Shown piece after piece: positions 1 through 8,610 of a stretch of DNA of 64,000 nucleotides. The stretch covers positions 1-64,000 of the forward strand of contig DKVI01000008.1 of NCBI GenBank assembly GCA_002491115.1, given 5' to 3'. Position 1 is the first letter of the stretch, and each line of letters opens with the position of its first letter. This DNA comes from Lachnospiraceae bacterium UBA7182 (GTDB lineage: Bacteria; Bacillota; Clostridia; Lachnospirales; Lachnospiraceae). The notes under the pieces are model-generated. The model did no database searches and was not told the origin of the DNA. It was given only the letters and a program-made list of their open reading frames with translations. Made by a program: the position numbers and the translations under genes.

Positions 1-203
1 AGTGGCTTAATCAGCAGGCACTACTTATATTATGCCATGATATAAAAATATATGCAAGAAAAATTGAATTCACCACTTGACAATGTGGCCGCTTGCTGAT
101 GGTGCGGGGTATAAGTGATTCAGTTCGTAAATGATGCCACTTGCTATACACAGGTGGGATATATACCGAACCCCAAATGGAATCCTCGAAAGAAACCAAA
201 AAT

Positions 204-317
204 CTATTGTTTTATGTAATGCGCGCCTGCTGCCAGAATCACCGCATTCGGCTTCAATTCCTCCAGACTCCCGATATTGCTTTTTATTTTGTTCAAAACC
301 CATAGACTTTTTGCTCG
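204..317 (-). pseudogene. Decayed fragment resembling the FAD/NAD part of a flavin oxidoreductase
   Basis: The first 394 bases hold no intact gene. On the minus strand one frame reads through a short stretch ending in LKPNAVILAAGAHYIKQ and a stop. The LKPNAVILAAGA piece resembles the ELKPDAVILATGA strand found in dinucleotide-binding halves of enoate-reductase-type flavoenzymes, such as the intact gene at 12.7 kb. No start, ribosome site or remaining domain is visible, so this would be a relic. The match is short and could be chance. Confidence 0.3.
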
Positions 318-394
318 GAATTAGATACACTGTTCATACAAAACCATTTGAATTGTAATTAAAAAGTAGTTGTAGAGGAAGGGATACATCCTTT

Positions 395-637
395 ATGACT
401 TACTCAGATGCTGTCATTTTAAGACTTACAAAGTTATGTGAGGAACAACATATTACCATTAATAAATTGGCCACGCTATCCGGCATCACACAGTCTACAG
501 TTGAAAATATCATGTCTGGCAAAACAAAAAACCCCAAGCTTAAAACATTGCATAAATTAGCAATTGGCTTAGGGTTGACTGTATCCGAATTACTGGATTT
601 TCCCGAAATGAATGAAACTATATTTGAAGACGAATAA
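395..637 (+). CDS. Small XRE-family helix-turn-helix regulator
   Basis: An 80-residue DNA-binding protein made of almost nothing but one XRE/Cro-type domain (about residues 8-70). The helix-turn-helix reads INKLATLSGITQSTVENIM followed by a short wing-like linker and KTLHKLAIGLGLTVSELL, the usual end of the five-helix fold. The acidic tail (ETIFEDE) is short, so there is no room for a sensor or protease domain. A GAGGAAGGG stretch lies about 12 bases before the ATG. It is the only plus-strand gene in this accessory strip and has no partner. Its target is unknown; stand-alone XRE proteins of this size often repress their own promoter or belong to mobile elements. Confidence 0.85.
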   Translation: MTYSDAVILRLTKLCEEQHITINKLATLSGITQSTVENIMSGKTKNPKLKTLHKLAIGLGLTVSELLDFPEMNETIFEDE

Positions 638-714
638 AATGCTTTTGTTCCTATCTTTCAGAATATTGTTTGTACAATTAATACCATGAATGTTCCATCA
701 AATTCTCTCAATGA

Positions 715-1428
715 TCATCTTCTGAGTGACAGCAGCCACGCCATAATGTGAATCGCCTGCTGAAATTCACCCTCTGTTATCAATTCTTCTATTTTCCGCG
801 CCGGAAGCCTGATTACATTCAAAAACTCCGTCTCATCCAGGGTCTGTCCCGACACCTTACGGCAATTCCCTGCCATAAAGATGTGGGCATAATTATCAGC
901 TATCGTTGCGTTAGAAGGAACCGTCAGCAGGTGCTTCCATTCATCAGACGTATACCCTGTTTCCTCCAACAGCTCCCGTTTTGCCGCCGCAAGCGCGTCT
1001 TCCGCGGATACATCCTTTGCGTTTCCGTATTCTTTGCCGTCTTTCCGTTCGATCCCTCCGGCCGGAAATTCCGTTGTTACCTGTTTAATGCCCTGTCTGA
1101 ACTGCCTGACACAGAGGTAATTCCCATCTGTATCTGAAGCCACAACCACAACATAATCCCTGCGGCTGTAGCTGTAGAAAGGCTCAAATACGCTTCCGTC
1201 CGGAAAACGCCAGGATGACCTGCGAAAATCTATCCATTCATCCCGGATGATATGTTCCGTATGTACTTCCTCCCAGGCAAGAGGGTCTTTTAGCTCTGAA
1301 TGCTGTAATGGTTCTGTCTTTGAGGAAGTCTTCTCATCATCCACATAATCAAAACCGTGGTCCTCACACCATTCTTTTGCGTCACAAGTAAGCTTTAATG
1401 AAACCGTAATGTTCTTTTTCTCTGTCAT
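715..1428 (-). CDS. NUDIX hydrolase, ADP-ribose pyrophosphatase-like
   Basis: A 237-residue NUDIX protein. The catalytic box lies in the second half: GGIERKDG, then a longer than usual linker, then AAAKRELLEETGYTSDE, giving the REXXEE core with its metal-binding glutamates. The strand YVVVVASDTDGNYLCVRQFRQG before it and the EFPAGG motif match ADP-ribose/NDP-sugar pyrophosphatases (NudF type), which clear toxic nucleoside diphosphate derivatives. The first 50 or so residues are polar and unlike the family core, so a later start is possible, but AGGAG lies about 11 bases before the chosen ATG. It is monocistronic and its substrate cannot be told from sequence. Confidence 0.85.
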   Translation of the reverse strand: MTEKKNITVSLKLTCDAKEWCEDHGFDYVDDEKTSSKTEPLQHSELKDPLAWEEVHTEHIIRDEWIDFRRSSWRFPDGSVFEPFYSYSRRDYVVVVASDTDGNYLCVRQFRQGIKQVTTEFPAGGIERKDGKEYGNAKDVSAEDALAAAKRELLEETGYTSDEWKHLLTVPSNATIADNYAHIFMAGNCRKVSGQTLDETEFLNVIRLPARKIEELITEGEFQQAIHIMAWLLSLRR

Positions 1429-1455
1429 TTAAATTTCAACTCCTGTTCCACACTA

Positions 1456-1530
1456 TCTGCCCTGTTTTTTCGTCTATCAATTTACAGAAATCCGACACCA
1501 GGAATGAATAACCGGAAGTGTAATCATAGA
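1456..1530 (-). pseudogene. 75-bp relic of the AAA-ATPase gene found intact at 2.6-4.3 kb
   Basis: This stretch nearly repeats bases 3418-3496 inside the neighbouring ATPase gene, including CGTCTATCAATTTACAGAAA and the following ACCAGGAAYGRATAACCGGA. A few substitutions and a 4-base length change separate the copies. It encodes no protein. It marks a lost second copy of that ATPase gene upstream of the toxin-antitoxin pair. Confidence 0.75.
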
Positions 1531-1551
1531 ATAGTAAGTGCCTTCATCAGT

Positions 1552-2058
1552 TTAGAAAAAATTCTCCTGTCCAACATAAGCCAGAACTTTATTACATAAT
1601 TTACGACTTAACCTGATATCGTTCTCAAGCAATATCTCCAATATTTTTCGTATTTCTTCCGCCGTGATAACGCCCTCATCAAAAGCCTGCATCAAAACAC
1701 CCATTGTTCCTACATGTTTAACAGACATTTTCCTTGCTACGCCTCTGCCCTTTCGCTCATCTATAAGAAGCAAATCCGCTTGCCTTTCCCCATATAAAAT
1801 TAATGATTCGCTCTCCCCGGCATCCAATCCGGTAACATTTCTCAAAATGTTCACAGACTCCAAATTATGCACTTTTTCAACTGAAAGAAAAGAACAATGT
1901 ATAATATCTTCCCACTCATCTTCATAATCAGCATTCGCTGTTAACTCATCAAAAACCGCCTCCGGCACCACAACTTTTTGATATAATTTCTCAAGCAATT
2001 CCAGTTTCCCAGCTTTTAACAGGGAAATAATCGGTGTTGTGTCTGATATTACAATCAT
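1552..2058 (-). CDS. PIN-domain toxin, DUF3368 family
   Basis: A 168-residue predicted ribonuclease toxin. It opens with MIVISDTTPIISL, where the SDTTPI strand carries the first acidic residue of the PIN fold. A second acidic cluster is GLDAGESESLILYGE and a third is LLLIDERKGRGVA, as in the DUF3368 branch of VapC-like proteins. KHVGTMGVLMQA is also typical of that branch. PIN toxins cleave RNA when free and are neutralised by a partner encoded just upstream. Here the start codon overlaps the partner's stop by 4 bases, so the two are translated together. All expected acidic residues are present, so the toxin looks active. Confidence 0.88.
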   Translation of the reverse strand: MIVISDTTPIISLLKAGKLELLEKLYQKVVVPEAVFDELTANADYEDEWEDIIHCSFLSVEKVHNLESVNILRNVTGLDAGESESLILYGERQADLLLIDERKGRGVARKMSVKHVGTMGVLMQAFDEGVITAEEIRKILEILLENDIRLSRKLCNKVLAYVGQENFF

Positions 2059-2330
2059 TTTTTAGCATCCACCAGCTTTTTTACCATTTGAATTTCTTCT
2101 TCAAATTCTTCATCTGTCATATCTAAATATGGAATTCCCAATCTGCCATACAATTCAATCAGCTCCATTTTTCGCATTCCCAGCAGCTCCGCCGCACGTC
2201 CATACGAGATTGTATTATTTGCAATACTTGGATACAGCAAAAGGGCATTTCTCATTACCTCCGTTGTATCATCCATCACATAATCCCTGGCAAGAGACGG
2301 GAGTTTTATCTCAATACTTGCCATAGCCAT
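2055..2330 (-). CDS. UPF0175-family antitoxin
   Basis: A 91-residue partner of the PIN toxin. The centre reads NNTISYGRAAELLGMRKMELIELYGRLGIPYLDM, the helix-turn-helix-like motif of the UPF0175 family, which accompanies DUF3368 toxins. The acidic, charged C-terminus (DEEFEEEIQMVKKL) probably wraps the toxin. I start it at the ATG at 2330, because AAGGAG sits 7 bases upstream; the longer open frame to 2432 has no ribosome site. The gene ends 4 bases inside the toxin start. Autorepression of the pair is usual in such systems but no operator was identified. Confidence 0.85.
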   Translation of the reverse strand: MAMASIEIKLPSLARDYVMDDTTEVMRNALLLYPSIANNTISYGRAAELLGMRKMELIELYGRLGIPYLDMTDEEFEEEIQMVKKLVDAKK

Positions 2331-2645
2331 AAAGCCGCTCCTTTCAGTAAACAACCCAACATTTTTTTCTATTATATCATAAAATCTTGAGAGTAAAAAG
2401 TTTATATGTTTAAGAAGCCAGTAAATCCTCAAGGATTTCTGACTGATCCTGCATCTCCTGAATTAATCATGTTATGCGTAATTCGGGTTTCTGCCCCATA
2501 AATCGAAAAATATTTTTTCGTAAATAATACATCATGGCACCTTCCGACACTTTTCCTTTTGACGGAGTACGTTGATAACGGATTTGTTCCGTACAGAGTT
2601 TCGGTAATCAGCAAATTGTAAGTTGTAAAAGTTACTGCTTTATTG
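2331..2645 (-). other. Gene-free gap with a decayed minus-strand frame
   Basis: No intact gene is seen. On the minus strand one frame gives EGAMMYYLRKNIFRFMGQ, then a stop, then LIQEMQDQSEILEDLLAS and a terminal stop at about 2414. The helical composition looks protein-like, but I do not recognise the family. It fits the decayed character of the rest of this strip. Confidence 0.3.
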
Positions 2646-4253
2646 TCATACAATAGCCTCTATCAATATTTTATCGCCTATCACAATTTCCCGCACACCT
2701 GCTTTTTTGTGTTTATTAAAGTTAAAGCTCAGCATATAGCCTTTATTTTTATGATAATCATCCAAATATTGAACCAACTGCTTCTCGCCACGGCTGTTAT
2801 ATTCGTTGCCGTGCCATATTTTCATTTCAATAATGTACTGTTCTCCACAATAATCCACAATTACATCCGTCCTGCGAAGATCCCGGGTCTGTGCTTCAAC
2901 ATAATAGTTTCCTGTCCCATTGATGATCGGGCGAAGATACAGAAGAAAAAAACGTCTGCCAATATCTTCTATAAAAGAGTCTTCACAGTCTTTGTACAGT
3001 TCGTGAAAATGTTCTGTAAATTTTTCAAGAACATGCTTCATATTCAAATGTCCGTCTATAATAAACTGATTTTTATCCATCTGCGAAGCTTTATAAATAT
3101 CCATGTCCTGCATATCGGCAGCCGAAAGATAAAAATTATATAAGCGAGTTTCAAATATCCGGTTCGCAACCGCTACAGTCCCATTTTGATTTTTAACAAA
3201 ACCGAGCATCGTCGCCATATCCAATACCGGATCATCCACGTTATAAGCAATACTCGTTCCTGTAAACAGAAGATTTTTCAGCATGGTATTTAGCCCTGGA
3301 TACTCTCTCAGCTTACCGGTCAATGTGTCAAACAATGGGTTTTTCTCCGACAAAATCGTTCGTTCCGCCTCAAAAAAGCCTTCCTTTGTCCACGCCTCTT
3401 TTGTGTTTTCCAAACCGTCTGCCCTGCCTGCTTCTTCGTCTATCAATTTACAGAAATCCGACACCAGGAACGGATAACCGGAAGTGTAGTCATAGATCAG
3501 ACCTGCCATCTCGTCTGTATTCATCCCTGTATGACAGTCCTTTTCATACTCCGCGAGCATTCCTTGAATATCTTTTTTACTAAAACTCATATCCACTTTA
3601 AATTTCGTGGCAATATTCCATGGGCTGTTGACTTTATGATCCTCTTCCGGGCGGATCTTTTGTCTCAGATTCCTGATATCATACACACCTGCCAGAATCA
3701 CTGAATGAAAAGTAACCGTTCCCACGGCTTCTCTTTCTATATAGTAATTTCTGAGCTGCGCGAGAAAATCGAGAAATACCTGGTTGTTGGACGCGCTGTC
3801 CACTTCGTCGATCATCAGCACGACAGGCTTTGACATCTCCTGGCAAAATGACAGCAAAATACGGAACAGGCGGCGCAGATCAAAAACCGGATTACCGGTT
3901 TCTTCCATTTCAGACAGTTTTTGAAGTGAAAAATTCCCTTTTAACGCCTGTTTTTCAAAAAGCCCCGCCCCTCTGGCAAAACAGGACGCAAACGCAAGAG
4001 AAAACGCATTTTCGTCTCTATAGGAAGCATTCCCCAGCGCCTGAAAATCCAGCCATACCACAAGGTAATCGTCAGCCAACGATTTCGCCAATGCGTTTAA
4101 AGTCGTCGTTTTCCCATACTGCCTTGCCCTGTTCATCGTAAAATAAGCGCCTTCATCCACCAACGCCCTAATCTCTTTCAAACGCCCGCTTAAATCAACC
4201 ATGTAATGCCTGTCCGGAACACAGAGCCCCGTGATATTGAACCTTTTTTTCAT
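2646..4253 (-). CDS. AAA-family ATPase with C-terminal PD-(D/E)XK nuclease-like domain
   Basis: A 535-residue protein with two parts. The N-terminal ATPase has a Walker A variant RARQYGKTTTL (about residues 42-52) and Walker B PVVLMIDEVD (about 142-151); a DYTSGYPFLV motif follows near 265. The C-terminus has RRTDVIVDYCGEQYIIEMKIWHG, the D...ExK pattern of the PD-(D/E)XK nuclease fold. Such proteins are common and often multi-copy in Bacteroidetes and Clostridia; their role is not established, with mobile-element or defence roles suggested. Two relatives are in this window (23.3 and 57.9 kb), the first closely similar in length and order. GGAGG lies 5 bases before the ATG. Confidence 0.8.
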   Translation of the reverse strand: MKKRFNITGLCVPDRHYMVDLSGRLKEIRALVDEGAYFTMNRARQYGKTTTLNALAKSLADDYLVVWLDFQALGNASYRDENAFSLAFASCFARGAGLFEKQALKGNFSLQKLSEMEETGNPVFDLRRLFRILLSFCQEMSKPVVLMIDEVDSASNNQVFLDFLAQLRNYYIEREAVGTVTFHSVILAGVYDIRNLRQKIRPEEDHKVNSPWNIATKFKVDMSFSKKDIQGMLAEYEKDCHTGMNTDEMAGLIYDYTSGYPFLVSDFCKLIDEEAGRADGLENTKEAWTKEGFFEAERTILSEKNPLFDTLTGKLREYPGLNTMLKNLLFTGTSIAYNVDDPVLDMATMLGFVKNQNGTVAVANRIFETRLYNFYLSAADMQDMDIYKASQMDKNQFIIDGHLNMKHVLEKFTEHFHELYKDCEDSFIEDIGRRFFLLYLRPIINGTGNYYVEAQTRDLRRTDVIVDYCGEQYIIEMKIWHGNEYNSRGEKQLVQYLDDYHKNKGYMLSFNFNKHKKAGVREIVIGDKILIEAIV

Positions 4254-4277
4254 CTATGCCTCCATTTCACCTGGGAG

Positions 4278-4383
4278 TCGGTGTTGTATCTGATATTACA
4301 ATCATTTTTTAGCACTCACCAGCTTTTTTACCACTTGAATTTCTCCTTCAAATTCTTCATCTATCATATTTAAATATGGAATT
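4278..4383 (-). pseudogene. 106-bp relic of the toxin-antitoxin junction
   Basis: Nearly identical to bases 2031-2136, covering the first codons of the PIN toxin and the last codons of its antitoxin, including the TACAATCATTTTTTAGCA junction. Both copies are 106 bases. It lacks the rest of both genes. Together with the ATPase relic at 1456 it shows that ATPase and toxin-antitoxin genes once alternated in tandem. Confidence 0.8.
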
Positions 4384-4715
4384 ATTCATCCAACATTAGT
4401 TTTCCCGCCTTCGCTTTCTCCCTTAATCGGGCAATCTGTTCTTTTACAACCTGTTGAATGCTTTTTTCTGGTGTCGGTAAATCTTCTGGCATTGTACCGC
4501 CTATTTTTTCGATAGCTCCCCGCACTTCTTTGCGCGGATCACCGTTTTGTAAAATTAAATATCAAGCATAACGAGTAAGTTCGTAATCCTTAACAGGTTT
4601 ACTTGTTGCACCAGCACTTACGATTTTCCTGACCTCAGGAAAATCGTCCGCAATAATTTCTGCTATGCTTTATATCTTCAAATCTTTTATATTCCTTGTC
4701 TTTTAACTTGCCCAT
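4382..4715 (-). pseudogene. dinD-like DNA-damage-inducible protein, internally deleted
   Basis: Reading the minus strand from 4715 gives MGKLKDKEYKRFEDIKH, then a frame change and EIIADDFPEVRKIVSAGATS, PVKDYELTRYA, a stop, QNGDPRKEV, and finally GGTMPEDLPTPEKSIQ and LREKAKAGKLMLDE ending at 4382. These are the start, middle and end of the DinD family with large internal losses, a frameshift and an in-frame stop. It cannot make a product. AAGGAG just before the ATG is still intact. Confidence 0.8.
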
Positions 4716-4810
4716 GCAAAACTCCTTAAATCATTTTTCATATTATAAATGAAAACGCAACACATTACAACGACAATATGAAAAAGGGTGGTCCCTATGA
4801 AACAGGAAAT

Positions 4811-4860
4811 AAAAAAATTCCGCCTGCTGCCAAAGTCTCTCTTTGACATACAGGCGGAAT
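4811..4860 (-). terminator. Intrinsic terminator of the SDR-transketolase operon
   Basis: Perfect 10-bp stem ATTCCGCCTG/CAGGCGGAAT with a 24-base loop, followed on the minus strand by TTTTTTTATTTCC. It starts 10 bases after the SDR stop codon. Confidence 0.9.
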
Positions 4861-4870
4861 CTATAATTTC

Positions 4871-5656
4871 TTACAACACCGTTGTAAATCCTCCGTCTAC
4901 GCTGATGTGCCAGCCGTTTACATAGTCTGACGCTTTACTTGCCAGGAACACCATGGTTCCCATCAGGTCCTCGGATTCGCCCCAGCGCCCCGCGGCGATC
5001 CGGTTGGTGATCTTGTCATAGAACGCGGGATCTTTGCGAAGCTCCGCGTTTACCTCTGTGGCCAGAAAGCCCGGACAGATGGCGTTGGTCTGGATATTGT
5101 ACTGGCCCAGCTCGTTGGCGAACACCCGGGTCAGGCCGATGACGCCGTGTTTCGCCACCGCATAGGGCGGGCAATGCTTGTCTGCCGTGTAGGACAGGGC
5201 AGAACCAATATTGATGATCTTCCCGGCGCCCTGAGCTTTCATGATCCTGGCTACCGCATGGGAAAGGAAATACACTGCATTCAAATCCAGATTGATGCAC
5301 ATATCCCAGTAACGGTCCGGATATTCGTCAAAGGGAGCAAAGGCGCTGGCGCCTGCATTGTTTACAAGAATATCAATGCGGCCGTATTTTTCCATGCAGA
5401 CGTCTACAATCTGCTGAATATAGGCTTTATCTGTCAAGTCCCCTTGAAGGAACTCAATCCGCCGTCCTTCGGCTTTGGCAATTTCTTCCACTTCTTTGAT
5501 ATCATCCGTAAAGTGGGGGATGAACAGGTCCGCCCCTGCCTTGGCAAAAGCCGCTGCATAGGCAAGTCCCAGGCCCTGGTTCGCCCCTGTAATAATTGCT
5601 ACCTTACCTTTCAGACTGAAATAATCCATTGAGAAATTCTTATACTTATCTGACAT
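4871..5656 (-). CDS. SDR oxidoreductase, gluconate/2-deoxygluconate dehydrogenase-like
   Basis: A 261-residue classical short-chain dehydrogenase. It shows the nucleotide-binding TGANQGLG (about residues 23-30), NNAG (about 97), a catalytic serine in NIGSALSYTADKH, the YAVAK catalytic pair (about 165-169) and CPGF. Length and motifs fit KduD/gluconate 5-dehydrogenase relatives, which reversibly oxidise sugar acids or keto sugars with NAD(P)H. It is the last gene of a five-gene operon with a transporter, a zinc dehydrogenase and a split transketolase, so it probably oxidises or reduces an intermediate of the same imported sugar. The exact substrate cannot be read from the sequence. Confidence 0.85.
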   Translation of the reverse strand: MSDKYKNFSMDYFSLKGKVAIITGANQGLGLAYAAAFAKAGADLFIPHFTDDIKEVEEIAKAEGRRIEFLQGDLTDKAYIQQIVDVCMEKYGRIDILVNNAGASAFAPFDEYPDRYWDMCINLDLNAVYFLSHAVARIMKAQGAGKIINIGSALSYTADKHCPPYAVAKHGVIGLTRVFANELGQYNIQTNAICPGFLATEVNAELRKDPAFYDKITNRIAAGRWGESEDLMGTMVFLASKASDYVNGWHISVDGGFTTVL

Positions 5657-5670
5657 GACAACCTCCCTGC

Positions 5671-6639
5671 TTATTTACCCAGCATCTCTTTGATGGTCTT
5701 TGCGATTCCGTGGCGGTCCATGCCGTAGTAATGGTAGATATCATCCACAGAGCCCAGTACCGCAAATTCATCCGGCATACCCACTCTTTTGAAGTTTCCT
5801 TTATATCCTGCCTCGCACAGAACCTCTGCCACGGCTCCGCCCAGTCCGCCGTTAATGGAATGGTCTTCTACCGTAACCACATTTCCGGTCTTGTTGGCAA
5901 CACGGATAATAGAATCTTTATCCAGCGGCTTTACGGTATGTACATCCAGAATCTCAATGCTTAACCCCTTCTCTTCCTTTAACATCTTGGCTGCCATGAG
6001 GCACTCATACAGATTGGAACCGCAGGAAATGATCGTAGCGTCATCCCCTTCCATCAGCTCGATGGCTTTTCCGATCTCAAGCTCATAGTCCCCCGCGTAC
6101 ACATTGGGAGAACCCGCGCGGTCGATGCGGATAATCATCGGTCCGTCATAGTCCATGGAAGCGCGGATGAATTTCGCGCACTGATTCGCATCCGCCGGCA
6201 CACATACGGTCAGATTCGGGATCGCGCGGTATAAAGCCAGGTCCGCAATATCGTTGTGCGTCGGTCCGCCGCCTGCGGTTACGCCGGAGTGGGTTCCGAT
6301 CAATCTTACTTTTACATCATTATAAGCGATATCCGTATGGATCTGATCCGCTGCCCGGAGAGGAAGGAACGGTCCGAATACCTGCGCGAATACCACATTG
6401 CCCGACAGGGCAAGGCCTGCGGAAGCACCCACCTGGCCCGGCTCCGCGATTCCCATATTAAAACAGCGTTCCGGGAAATCTTTCACCAGCTGGCCTGCCT
6501 TGGTGGAAGGCGCCACATTATCGGAAAAGGTAAATACAAAGTCGATTCCTTCCTGGGCCATCTTATACAGTTCTTCTCCGTAAGCTTCCTTTGCGCTGGA
6601 AAGCATCATATCAAAATCATAAGTTGTTTTTGCAGCCAT
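5671..6639 (-). CDS. Transketolase, C-terminal subunit
   Basis: The pyrimidine-binding plus C-terminal domains of a transketolase encoded as a separate 322-residue chain. GMAEPGQVGASAGLALSG carries the glutamate that activates thiamine diphosphate, and GTHSGVTAGGGPTHNDIADLA is the usual histidine-rich substrate loop. The C-terminal domain includes VTVEDHSINGGLGGAVAEVL. It works only with the N-terminal subunit encoded 2 bases upstream. I start at 6639 because GAAAGGGG lies 8 bases upstream; two earlier in-frame starts overlap the preceding gene. Split transketolases in Clostridia act in pentose phosphate reactions or in dedicated catabolic routes. Confidence 0.9.
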   Translation of the reverse strand: MAAKTTYDFDMMLSSAKEAYGEELYKMAQEGIDFVFTFSDNVAPSTKAGQLVKDFPERCFNMGIAEPGQVGASAGLALSGNVVFAQVFGPFLPLRAADQIHTDIAYNDVKVRLIGTHSGVTAGGGPTHNDIADLALYRAIPNLTVCVPADANQCAKFIRASMDYDGPMIIRIDRAGSPNVYAGDYELEIGKAIELMEGDDATIISCGSNLYECLMAAKMLKEEKGLSIEILDVHTVKPLDKDSIIRVANKTGNVVTVEDHSINGGLGGAVAEVLCEAGYKGNFKRVGMPDEFAVLGSVDDIYHYYGMDRHGIAKTIKEMLGK

Positions 6640-6641
6640 AA

Positions 6642-7508
6642 TCAGCACCCCTTTCTCATTTTTGCCACGTCGTCAAGCGCACGTTTTAAGTCTTCTTCGC
6701 CGATGCCGCCGCCATGCCATTTGTGGTTGTTTTCCATAAAGCTCACGCCCTTGCCTTTGATCGTATTGCTGATAATAAACGTAGGTTTGGCCTGTTTTTC
6801 GCAGTCTCTTTCCGGAAGCTTATCTAATGCCGCGCACACCTGTGCCATATCATTGCCGTCCTCAATCTCGATCACGTTCCATCCGAAGGCTCTGACTTTC
6901 TCGTCTACCGGATCAATATTCATAATGTCTTTTGTGTCGCCGGTCATCTGCAGTTTGTTCTTATCCAGGATACATACCAGGTTATTCAGCTTATAATGGG
7001 CGCCTGCCATAAGCGCTTCCCAGTTGGTGCCTTCGTCAAATTCTCCGTCTCCAATCATAACGACCACCCGGTAGTTCTCTTTTTTATACCTTGCTCCCAA
7101 TGCGTAGCCCACCGCGATGGGAAGCCCGTGTCCCAAAGAACCTGCGGATACTTCTATCTGGGGGCATTTCTTACGATTAGAATGCATGCCGAATTTATAA
7201 GTATCCAAAGACTCGAAATGCTCTACCATATAGTCCTGGGTATAGGCGCCCTGCTCGGAAAAGATCGTATAAAGCGTCTCCGAACAGTGTCCTTTGGAAA
7301 GGATAAACCGGTCGCGCCCTTCCATCTTCGGGTTCAGCACATCATAATTTAAATATTTGTAGTAAAGCGCTACCGCCACTTCCACCATGGACAGTTCCCC
7401 GCCAAGATGTCCCATACCGATGCGGTAAATAAAGTTCAGAAGATTCATGCGGATATCCACGCATTTTGCTTCCAGTTCTTCTATGGTCTGTAATTTTCTG
7501 TCGCTCAT
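6642..7508 (-). CDS. Transketolase, N-terminal subunit
   Basis: The 288-residue thiamine-diphosphate-binding half. The cofactor motif starts GDGEFDEGTNWEALMAG and ends near LDKNKLQ (about residues 145-180). GHLGGELSMVEVAVALYY and LSKGHCSETLY near the start are typical of transketolase N-terminal chains. It pairs with the C-terminal chain directly downstream to transfer two-carbon ketol units between sugars. AAGGAAGG lies just before the ATG at 7508. The pair sits between a zinc dehydrogenase and an SDR rather than with other pentose phosphate genes, which suggests a dedicated catabolic transketolase. Confidence 0.9.
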   Translation of the reverse strand: MSDRKLQTIEELEAKCVDIRMNLLNFIYRIGMGHLGGELSMVEVAVALYYKYLNYDVLNPKMEGRDRFILSKGHCSETLYTIFSEQGAYTQDYMVEHFESLDTYKFGMHSNRKKCPQIEVSAGSLGHGLPIAVGYALGARYKKENYRVVVMIGDGEFDEGTNWEALMAGAHYKLNNLVCILDKNKLQMTGDTKDIMNIDPVDEKVRAFGWNVIEIEDGNDMAQVCAALDKLPERDCEKQAKPTFIISNTIKGKGVSFMENNHKWHGGGIGEEDLKRALDDVAKMRKGC

Positions 7509-7524
7509 GTCATCCTTCCTTTCT

Positions 7525-8583
7525 TTAATCCAGATCATCGTTGCACTTCACCAGCACTTTCAGATATTCGCCGGAGAAATGAATCTTAAACGCTTCTTCA
7601 ATGTCGTCCAGAGGAACCACTTTCTTTGTAAAATCATCCAGCTGATATTTGTCCAGCATCTGCAGCGCCCTTGGATACGCATACGGCGCAACGAAAAATC
7701 CGGTCACTGTGATCTCATTAAAATAGCAATATTTGTAAAGATTGAACGGCATCTCAAAATCATTGGGATACTGGGCACCGTAAATCAGCTTTCCTCCCTT
7801 GGCTGTGATCGGCGGAAGTCCCTGTACCGCGTGGACAGACCCGGAACAGTCAATCACCACATCATAGCCAAGTCCGCCTGTGATCTTGTCGGCTTCCGCC
7901 TGTAAGTCGCTGTTTACCGGATCGATCACATGATCCGCACCGTATTTTACGGCAATCTCGCGTCTGGATGCCAGAGGCTCGATGACTGTCACTTCACTGG
8001 CTCCGTACATCTTAAGAGACTGCAGGGCAAGAAGTCCGATGGGGCCGCCGCCGGATACCGCCACTCTCATGCCGAATTTTAACGCCACTTTGTCCATCAG
8101 GCGGGTAATAATGGAAATCGGCTCCAGAAGGCATCCTTTTTTCAGGCTGATATGATCCGGAAGCTTATACACCTGAGACTCGTGCCAGATAATATATTCA
8201 CTGAATCCCGGGAAGTTATATTCTTCCGCATGGGGGCAGAACTGCTGCTGCCCGTTCTGGCAGTAATAGCATTTTCCGCAGAATCCAAGGAAATTTCCTG
8301 CCACTCTGTCTCCCACTTTCAGACCTTTCTGTGTCGCCTTTTCACCCAGCTCCACAATTACACCCGATATCTCATGTCCCAGGCCGAAGGGAAGCTCCCA
8401 GCCAAACACGTTTTCCACCAGCGCATGGGGATCGGAACCGCAGATGGCGCAATAGGCCACTTTAATCTTTACCTCTTCCGGTCCCAGTTCACGCAGAGGA
8501 ACATCCTGCACTTCTATCCTGCCTCTTTTGCTTTCATCCGGCGCATCCAGCCTGCCGGTTTTTAAAACTCTCATCTGTTTCAT
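7525..8583 (-). CDS. Zinc-dependent medium-chain dehydrogenase (polyol/threonine type)
   Basis: A 352-residue alcohol/polyol dehydrogenase. The catalytic zinc site is CAICGSDPHA with GHE further on (about residues 45-72), and the structural zinc site is CGKCYYCQNGQQQFC. The Rossmann segment is VAVSGGGPIGLLALQSLKMYGA (about 185-205). Members oxidise secondary hydroxyls of polyols or sugars with NAD(P)+. It lies between the transporter and the transketolase genes with short gaps, so the operon probably converts an imported sugar or polyol to a keto sugar that the transketolase can split. AGGAGG lies 12 bases before the chosen ATG. Confidence 0.88.
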   Translation of the reverse strand: MKQMRVLKTGRLDAPDESKRGRIEVQDVPLRELGPEEVKIKVAYCAICGSDPHALVENVFGWELPFGLGHEISGVIVELGEKATQKGLKVGDRVAGNFLGFCGKCYYCQNGQQQFCPHAEEYNFPGFSEYIIWHESQVYKLPDHISLKKGCLLEPISIITRLMDKVALKFGMRVAVSGGGPIGLLALQSLKMYGASEVTVIEPLASRREIAVKYGADHVIDPVNSDLQAEADKITGGLGYDVVIDCSGSVHAVQGLPPITAKGGKLIYGAQYPNDFEMPFNLYKYCYFNEITVTGFFVAPYAYPRALQMLDKYQLDDFTKKVVPLDDIEEAFKIHFSGEYLKVLVKCNDDLD

Positions 8584-8610
8584 AATGGTTTCATTCCTCC
8601 TGGTTTTTAT

